64,000 nucleotides of DNA. Source: Apophysomyces variabilis. Its lineage: Eukaryota; Mucoromycota; Mucoromycetes; Mucorales; Mucoraceae. The stretch spans positions 3,302,160-3,366,159 of the forward strand of contig MZZL01000409.1 of assembly GCA_002749535.1 (NCBI GenBank), written 5' to 3'. Below are positions 57,586-64,000 of this stretch, piece by piece. A model generated the notes under the pieces. The model ran no database searches, was not told the origin of the DNA, and saw only the letters and a list, made by a program, of their open reading frames with translations. Each line of letters opens with the position of its first letter. Position 1 is the first letter of the stretch. The position numbers and the translations under genes were made by a program.

Positions 57586-59919
57586 GGCAACCGCCACCCA
57601 TGACCTTGAGTACGAACATTAGTCAAGCAGTACGATCGTTGCCATCGTTACCATGGGATCCCCGTTGCCTGACTGAAATGCCGTCTACGAGCTTTCTTTT
57701 CTTTACTGGAAAAGAGCTTCTGGAGTCTGTCCTGGATATAATCAACTGCTTTCTCAAACTCCATGAGGAATCTTGTAAGGTGCCGGATCGCGTGTCGCGC
57801 TTTTGACGCGCAGAGTGAGTCGCGTGCCGTGACTTTTCCAGCTCAGGAGCAGCTTATTGGTTTAGCCGAAATGGAGCTAGCCATCTCTTTCTTGTCCATA
57901 CCACGCCAGTTAAGAAGTGTTAGGCATTCATTTCTCTTGTTTTCATCTGTTATTGATTTATTTATGTTAGAAAAAGATGGCAATGAATATAAAAAAAACT
58001 AGCAAATTGTAGACGTTTTCCTCTTAAAACTGGGCGTGTTTGATAAAGCTCGGAAGAAAGGGATATTGCAAAACATGCGAAAGCGGTAGTCAGTGTCAGC
58101 CCGCTGGCAGTAGCATCCCACCGTTCAAAACCGTAGCTGTAATAGATTAACTTAGTAACTACTTTCTAATACGACTATGACTGATACCGAGTACGTCTGA
58201 CATTGCGGCTATACTGCGCTTCTTATGCGTTCATATCCAGCAGGTTAGTTTTTAGCAGCAAAGCAAGACGATTAGTATCAAAAACCTCATAGCTAGTTGA
58301 AGCACACAATTCTAGTAAAGGCATTGAAAATTATTGATCCTAATCTTATCTTGCACGGCTAGAAACGTATCACAAGTCAGACATGTCTTGCAGATGTGCC
58401 TCGTTCAGAGCTAGTTACTCCGAAGATGCAAGATGTTAATTTTACGCATCATGCAGTGTCATTCGGTGTGCAGCAATCGCTCCAAATAAAAGTAACTAAG
58501 GTTCCAACTTTTCTTTATTTTTCTAGTTACCTCACGGACTCATATGGTAAATAGGTGCACTGCTCGTAAAATGGTCGAGGTAGGTGCTTGATAAATGATA
58601 TGAACATTCATTACCCAATCAATTTCCCTTTTAGATAGAATGATACCACATTGCTTATGTTACGGCTCGTCTTAGAACAGCAGCACCAATTCTGCTAACC
58701 GTTTCGACAGGAAACTTATTATTAAGTGCCAGAGTTCGTATTCTTCGCAGTGCTTGACAAGATTAACTGTATAAGCCGAAGAGGTTCTGTCTTTGCCCAA
58801 TTATCTGGAGAAACATATGCTTACTTATCCATCCTGAAACCCTTTGTTATCTATGACGACTACTTCCAAGAATTGGCAAAGATTTTTCATTTCGGAATCC
58901 ATCAGCCACGTTATCACCATCTGTAAACTTAAGTACGTATCCATTTGTTTCCAAATATTAAATGCATCTCTTGGCATTTTTCTTTTTAATTTAGACCATC
59001 TCCATTTTATTTATACATGATGGGTTCAGTCGCCGAGATACTTTCGCTTTAGTTTTGTAGCATCTAAGCTCAGAGCCAAATCTGCAGGCAAGGTCTTTCA
59101 GTTACTGGGAAGGTTTAGACATCCACAATACTATCGGAGAGATATCGGAATAAAATTGATGCAGATTAGTTCCGTAGCTAGAAATTCCACGAAACTTGTA
59201 GGTTAAGGCCATAGATTTTAGTTTAGCATTTGTTGGTTCCAGTCTGTTTGGTTAAGATGAAGTGAAAACGAATGCACTATACGTACGAAACACTTTTATG
59301 AAGCACAGGCAGAGAGTGCCAATGAACAGAAATACAACCTATAAATATCATCTCTTGTACGCTTTTTCACTCATTGGACAGACTTGCCTGTTCTTCACTA
59401 TGTATGTATCCATAGGCCTGAACGAACAAGCAATATTATCTGGCGGTAGAGCAACATAGAAGGAAAAGTCGTGTCTATTACTCATCGACTCGCTTTCGGT
59501 AGACTGATTCACCCAAAATTTCTGCAATCCTCGCTGACTGAACGCTAAACTTATACAATATACTTAATTAGATATCCACATCAAAATGTCCGTAAAAGAT
59601 GCTTTTGCTGCCCTAATTAGGATCATCGTTACATGGCTCTATAAGGTTACTTAACGGACAGTTCAAGGATTTCTGATTTTACTATTGACGTTTAAGAGTT
59701 GACCGTCGAATGCTATTCAAATCGTTCTTCTACGGCGGCCGATTATGTTACAAAGAACACACTCGCACCCCTCCTTTTGTCCACACAGTTTGAAAAGCAC
59801 ACGGTAAAGTTGTCTAATGTTGTAAAACGCTGTTTATGTATATACAATGACGGGAAAAGAGGATAATGGTTTTAATATTTGTAAGAATGAGAAAAAAAGG
59901 ATAGACTGCAACTGCGTTT
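57586..59919. other. Gene-poor interval
   Basis: About 2.3 kb with no frame over 80 codons that shows a domain. Should include the OB-fold gene promoter at the left edge and the RLP24 3' end at the right edge. No repeats or RNAs recognised. Confidence 0.45.
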
Positions 59920-60509
59920 TTAATCGTCCATATCCATCTTTTCGGTCTTTTGTGCCTCGACCTTGACAGATTGGAGACGCTTCTTCGCTTCGAGAGGTGC
60001 CAGTTCGATGTTTTGCTGAACCACTCTGACGTTGTCTGCCTTCTCCTTTTCCTTGTTGCCAGCCATACGGTTCAAATAGAATGCACGTTCACGTTTAGCA
60101 CGAATCTCCTGCACACGTTTCATTGCTTTGATCGTCGTTGCCATAAGGTTACGATCGTAGCGGACGGGCACATTACGGCGTTTCTCGAATTCAAAGGTTG
60201 AATCCTAGACGATAGGTTAGCAAAACTTGGGAAAACATTCTGTAACAAGACCAAAAACATACAATAACCATTTCTTTGCCTGTAGCCTTTCTGAATGCCT
60301 TTGTCCAGCGGACCTTACGGGGATTACGCTTCATCTTGAAGTTCTTATGGCATTTAGAACGACAGAATCGGAAAGTCTATGAAAAAGAATGAGATCAAAG
60401 CAAGATTTGATTATACCGATGTACACACCTTTGCGTCATTGCGCACAAACATAGTGCCATGGCCAGGATAACAAGGCCCCGAGCAGAAATAGCAACGATC
60501 GATATGCAT
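59920..60509 (-). CDS. RLP24: Ribosome biogenesis protein Rlp24 (L24e family)
   Basis: Model: complement(join(59920..60204, 60263..60376, 60429..60509)), 159 aa, near the size of animal RSL24D1 and shorter than the yeast protein. The L24e zinc-binding domain is clear: [70 protein letters not shown] and [20 protein letters not shown] distinguish Rlp24 from ribosomal protein L24 itself. Rlp24 occupies the L24 site on pre-60S particles and recruits the AAA-ATPase Drg1/Afg2 for cytoplasmic maturation. Introns are phase 0. Confidence 0.95.
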
Positions 60510-61593
60510 GGCGATGTGGCAAGAGAAGGGCGAACACTCAGGTCGTTGTTAATTTTTTTTTTCTCCTCCCAGTTCAGGACAACTCAGCCACGCGGACCGT
60601 AAACCATAAGTAGTCACACAAAGCTTTAAACAAGTCGTGCCGGGGAATTGCTTGGGACAAAAACATTTCGCTTTCAGACAAAAATATGTTAAGTTATATC
60701 GATCACTACTTTGTATCCCCATTAAAATATACTAGATTCAGTAATGCCGCTCGGACAAAAACAATTACTTGTGATATGCAAGAGCTATTGAAAATCATAC
60801 CAGTTATACATTTCTTGCGCTCCTTATGTGTAATTTTGGCGTGCCTTACAGTATTGGGAGTCAGGAATTTTTGGTGTACTTCCCTTTTTTGTATGTTGTA
60901 ATGTACACCAAGGAAAAACAGTCCTCTCTTTTTAATTTCGAGCGTTGCCTGTCGTCGCCGTAGTCTGAGCTGGAAAACCAATGGCCAGAAGAAGACAGAA
61001 ACAATAGTAGGAGAACAATAAAAATAAGACAGAAGGATGATGCCCTTTATTCTTTGTAATGTGTCCAATATTTATATCTTTTTAGTTCTGGTTAAATTAT
61101 GTAATCTGCTACGGTTATAAAATAGAAAAGGAAATGGACTGAGAGTGTTACGATAAGATCGTCGTCAAGGAAGACTTCTTGTAACTCATATCTTTTTGGG
61201 AGGATGCCCGAGCAAAAGAGAAGATTACCATGTTAGGTTCTTGGCCGTGATTGGTTGAGCGATTTGTGCTACGACATGCCCGTACCTTCCGGATTGCATC
61301 TTTTCAGGCACTTTGGCCAGACTAATGTACCACGTTTAATCATGCTTTGTCGGCATCGTTCTCACTAGTATTAATTAGTTTAACACAAAAGCCCATACTA
61401 TGACACCTTGTTACTATTTCAACAACTTGCAATATGTCGTTTGGACTTTGGATAGATGGCAACGTTCAGAAAAAACACGAAGTTAGAGTAATCGAGGGAA
61501 ACAGGATCGACTATGATATAGATATTGGGTGGCAGCTGATGAAACAAAAATAGCGAGAGGCTTCAGAATGGAAGAAGCATAACAAAGGTCTGC
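60510..61593. other. Spacer between RLP24 and the MULE
   Basis: About 1.1 kb. The left edge is the RLP24 promoter. The right part may hold the left terminus of the MULE, but no terminal inverted repeat was recognised by eye. Confidence 0.4.
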
Positions 61594-62930
61594 ATGGGTG
61601 CTGTACAGTGCTCCAATGAAAGTTGTACCGCTTATAAAGTACGTACAATACCTAAAAGCACCCTTTCTCTTCTTAAGACACAGCTGGCAACGCCATGTAT
61701 CCGTTGTCATCAGAAATCGTTGGAGCATGTCAGTTGTGCTGCTCGGGTGAACTTTAAGTTCGAAGGATTTTATTGCGCCATGACACACAAAGGAAACCAC
61801 ACGCATAACAGTTATGATGCAATTCATGTCCCGAGAGAAGCTTTAACGCAATTTAAGAAATGTGTGCTAGACCGTCCAGCAGAAACTGCTCTTAATCTTA
61901 TCACTGGGACGAACTCAGCTTCGCATAACACATTTGCCCCTGTAACAGACATCCATCCTTATTTCGTGCATCATGGTAGAAGTAAATACCGCGAGCCAAA
62001 ATTATTCGAAAGAATGGACATGCAAATAACAAGCAAGAAAAGATGGAAGATGTTTTTAATGCATTCGAAAACCTTGACGATGACTATCCCGGCTATCTTT
62101 GTAATCCGATGAATATTCATCCACAAAGCTTTTGCATTGCATTTCACTCTCCTGTGATCGCTGGTCCTATCAGCCTTGCAAAGTTTTCCATGTTGACGGA
62201 CGTCACTTTCAACTGCTTCCTGGAAGGATACTATTTGTGCTTCACAACAGTGTACCTTGAAGGACTGGATCGTTTCTCGGTAGCTTTCCAAGCGGTGCTG
62301 GGCGGTCAGACCTATAGGCATTACGAGGAATATTTCACCGCGCTATTCAATACGTACAATATCCAGTTTACAGCAGAGAGCAACTTCAGCGGACTGGTAG
62401 TCGATTTATCTTGGGCGCAACGAAATGGATTCTGCGCTGCCTATAGGAAGCGTACTGGGAACGACGATGGGTACAAATACCTTAACGGCTGCTATAACCA
62501 TTTCATGCAATCGGTTCAGAGAGTGGCTATCAACCATGCTGTTGTTGAACCAGAGAAAGAGGGGATCTTCAGACAATATGTCTCCACGATGTATGAAACA
62601 AGCAGTATACATATATTCAATGGCGCTGTTTCTGCTATGAGAGAAGAGTTTCCCAATGCAAGCAACTGGATAGACCGGTGGTCAAACGAGAGGACGGCAG
62701 GCATGATTTTTAAATGCTACAACTCTGTCAACAAGACATTGCAAGGGAGCACAGCCCGTACAACGAATGGGATTGAGTCCTTGCATAATAGATTGTATAC
62801 TGTTATTCAAAAGAGGAAGCCTCTTTTGCCGACCTTAACCCAAATCTTCATGTGTTTACGCTCAGAGGAGGTTGCAGTCATACAGTCCCAGAAGCTTTTG
62901 CCGGTTAGATACGTCCAGTCAAAGAAGTAA
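61594..62930 (+). mobile_element. MULE-type transposase with apparent frameshift
   Basis: The first frame (61594-about 62040) encodes a zinc-binding N-terminus (CSNESC, CIRCHQK, HKGNHTH) like the WRKY/GCM1-type fingers of Mutator-like transposases. The second frame (about 61985-62930) has the DDE core: Asp in LTDVTF, Asp in VVDLSWAQ, a C-x2-H in GCYNHF, and Glu in TNGIESLHNRLY, with the VAFQAVLGGQ helix region expected after the first Asp. The two frames differ by one base step between about 61980 and 62045, with no convincing intron, so the copy may be inactive or the sequence may carry an error. A perfect GTAAGT donor at the end (AAAGAA|GTAAGT) indicates at least one further exon with a basic C-terminus. 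Transposes by cut-and-paste (family knowledge). Confidence 0.8.
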
Positions 62931-63626
62931 GTTATATACCATATGGCAATTTTCATCATTTATGGACATATCTGTTTAAAAACCGAAAAGAAAAGCAAAG
63001 TCATACGTGAATGATGGACGTGCACCGGACACAACTAAAACGCTCATTGACAGAAAACGTTGTAGAGATAGCTCGAATAGAGCAAGATGTATGTGCACAT
63101 GAGAATAGCTCGAGGCAAAACTAACCATTGACATAGTAGAAGAAGCTGATACAAAAATATCGAATGATTCAAAGCTTATTTGCAAAAGACGTAAAATAGG
63201 TAAGAACCACATACGGCTGGCAACTGAGATGTAGTGCCTATTGAAGATAATTTATCTATTCTGCAATATGATTTAGAAAATATTTTGTACGAAAAAAAGA
63301 AGAAGAAGAAAAAGTAAAAGAGAGAAAACGTACCGAAATGGTTCGACACAGGGCAGAACGAGCAGCGCGCCTGTCCGACCTCAAAGTTAAGCACAAACGC
63401 CAAAAAAAAAGCTTGAAGCTGAAAGGAGAGCTAAGAGAAGAGAAATAGTACAAGCCCCTACGAAAAACGGGTCAACGTATGATCGATGCTGTGTCAGTAG
63501 TTTATGATATGACACTTTAATGTAGTGAACACTCTAACAACGAAGAGACCAAGAAACCTGACGGAAAAAAAAGAAAAGTGCGAAGTACTACTAGCTATAT
63601 TATAAGCTTACACTTGGTTTCGGATC
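62931..63626. other. Probable MULE 3' part with basic exons
   Basis: After the MULE donor there are short Lys/Arg-rich open stretches (62979-63090, 63117-63200, 63290-63450 in the + direction) separated by stops and possible introns. They could be C-terminal exons of the transposase or another decayed gene. No clear model can be built. Confidence 0.35.
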
Positions 63627-63824
63627 ATGTCATTAACAGTTCTATTTATTACAGAGAATGGACACGAAGCACTGTATCTTCCTAACAAACGCTTCGTATT
63701 TTCTCATCCTTATACAAAACTACTAGCATTGGACGTACTGAATGAAGAAGACGCGGCTGTACCGCCAGATGACGCCAAGAAGAAACCTGAGCACTCTATG
63801 AAACTCAAACAGAATGAAATATAA
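63627..63824 (+). CDS. Hypothetical frame at right edge
   Basis: Sixty-five codons beginning MSLTVLFITENGHEAL. An in-frame stop at 63822-63824 is followed by another open stretch in the same frame to the window end (LLIDSVFELLMRVVLP... to ARDH). The two could be exons of one gene cut by the window, or one gene broken by a stop. No domain recognised. The strand and proximity to the MULE suggest it could belong to the same element (inference). Confidence 0.3.
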   Translation: MSLTVLFITENGHEALYLPNKRFVFSHPYTKLLALDVLNEEDAAVPPDDAKKKPEHSMKLKQNEI

Positions 63825-64000
63825 CTCCTGTTAATTGATTCTGTCTTTGAACTTCTGATGAGGGTTGTACTTCCAGCCATTCCCGAACCATCTGTGGTCG
63901 GCGAGGAAGCTCGTACAAATGACTTCTTATTGCGCGCTCTATTGAAGCTGACAGAGCAGTTAGATTTTGTTAAGGGTATCGAAACTGCTAGGGACCACGT

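Overview
The window looks like a contig from an early-diverging fungus, most likely Mucoromycotina (Mucorales). Genes are split by short introns, mostly 45-140 nt, with GTAAG-like donors and ctaac-like branch sites. Start codons are often preceded by pyrimidine-rich tracts. The gene set is fungal: Kre9/Knh1-like wall protein, Hoy1-like homeodomain factor, Rlp24, NAC-beta, malic enzyme, NAD kinase and Swt1-like PIN protein. At least one intron has U12-type (AT-AC) signals. The species cannot be named from this sequence alone.

The most striking content is a pair of very large, divergent Fanzor-like genes (eukaryotic relatives of TnpB, RNA-guided RuvC nucleases). Fanzor A (+ strand, 898-4968, five exons, about 1287 aa) and Fanzor B (- strand, 22702-18418, about 1324 aa) both splice into full-length reading frames. 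Both keep the RuvC-I Asp, a zinc ribbon and the NRD motif of RuvC-III. The usual RuvC-II Glu position is Gly, and a Glu sits just before the zinc ribbon, as in the rearranged Fanzor active site. They share a long N-terminal half with a block close to LLRVNLAPRR, and a coiled coil before the nuclease. A MULE-type transposase with an apparent frameshift lies at the right end (61.6-62.9 kb).

Layout: 0.9-5.0 kb Fanzor A; 5-8.9 kb no gene seen; 8.9-18.2 kb four + strand genes (PH protein, membrane protein, homeodomain factor, PIN protein); 18.4-22.7 kb Fanzor B, convergent with the PIN gene; 24.7-28.9 kb three - strand genes (small protein, secreted protein, malic enzyme); 30.5-31.2 kb NAC-beta; 31-36 kb no gene seen; 35.8-38.4 kb a CCCH/C2H2 zinc-finger protein; 38.5-43.5 kb no gene seen; 43.5-47.3 kb a KVRF-motif protein and NAD kinase; 47.4-50.3 kb a protein kinase with a 388-N gap inside one intron; 51.1-57.6 kb a Kre9-like protein and a multi-OB-fold protein; 59.9-60.5 kb RLP24; then the MULE.

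Assembly warning: 52092-54326 and 54328-56562 are the same 2,235-bp segment separated by one N. Each side truncates the gene that the other side completes, so this is almost certainly an unmerged contig overlap rather than a real tandem duplication. Housekeeping genes and mobile-element-related genes are interleaved; no operon-like functional cluster is evident. Exon coordinates were derived by hand from splice signals and reading-frame continuity, and need transcript support.
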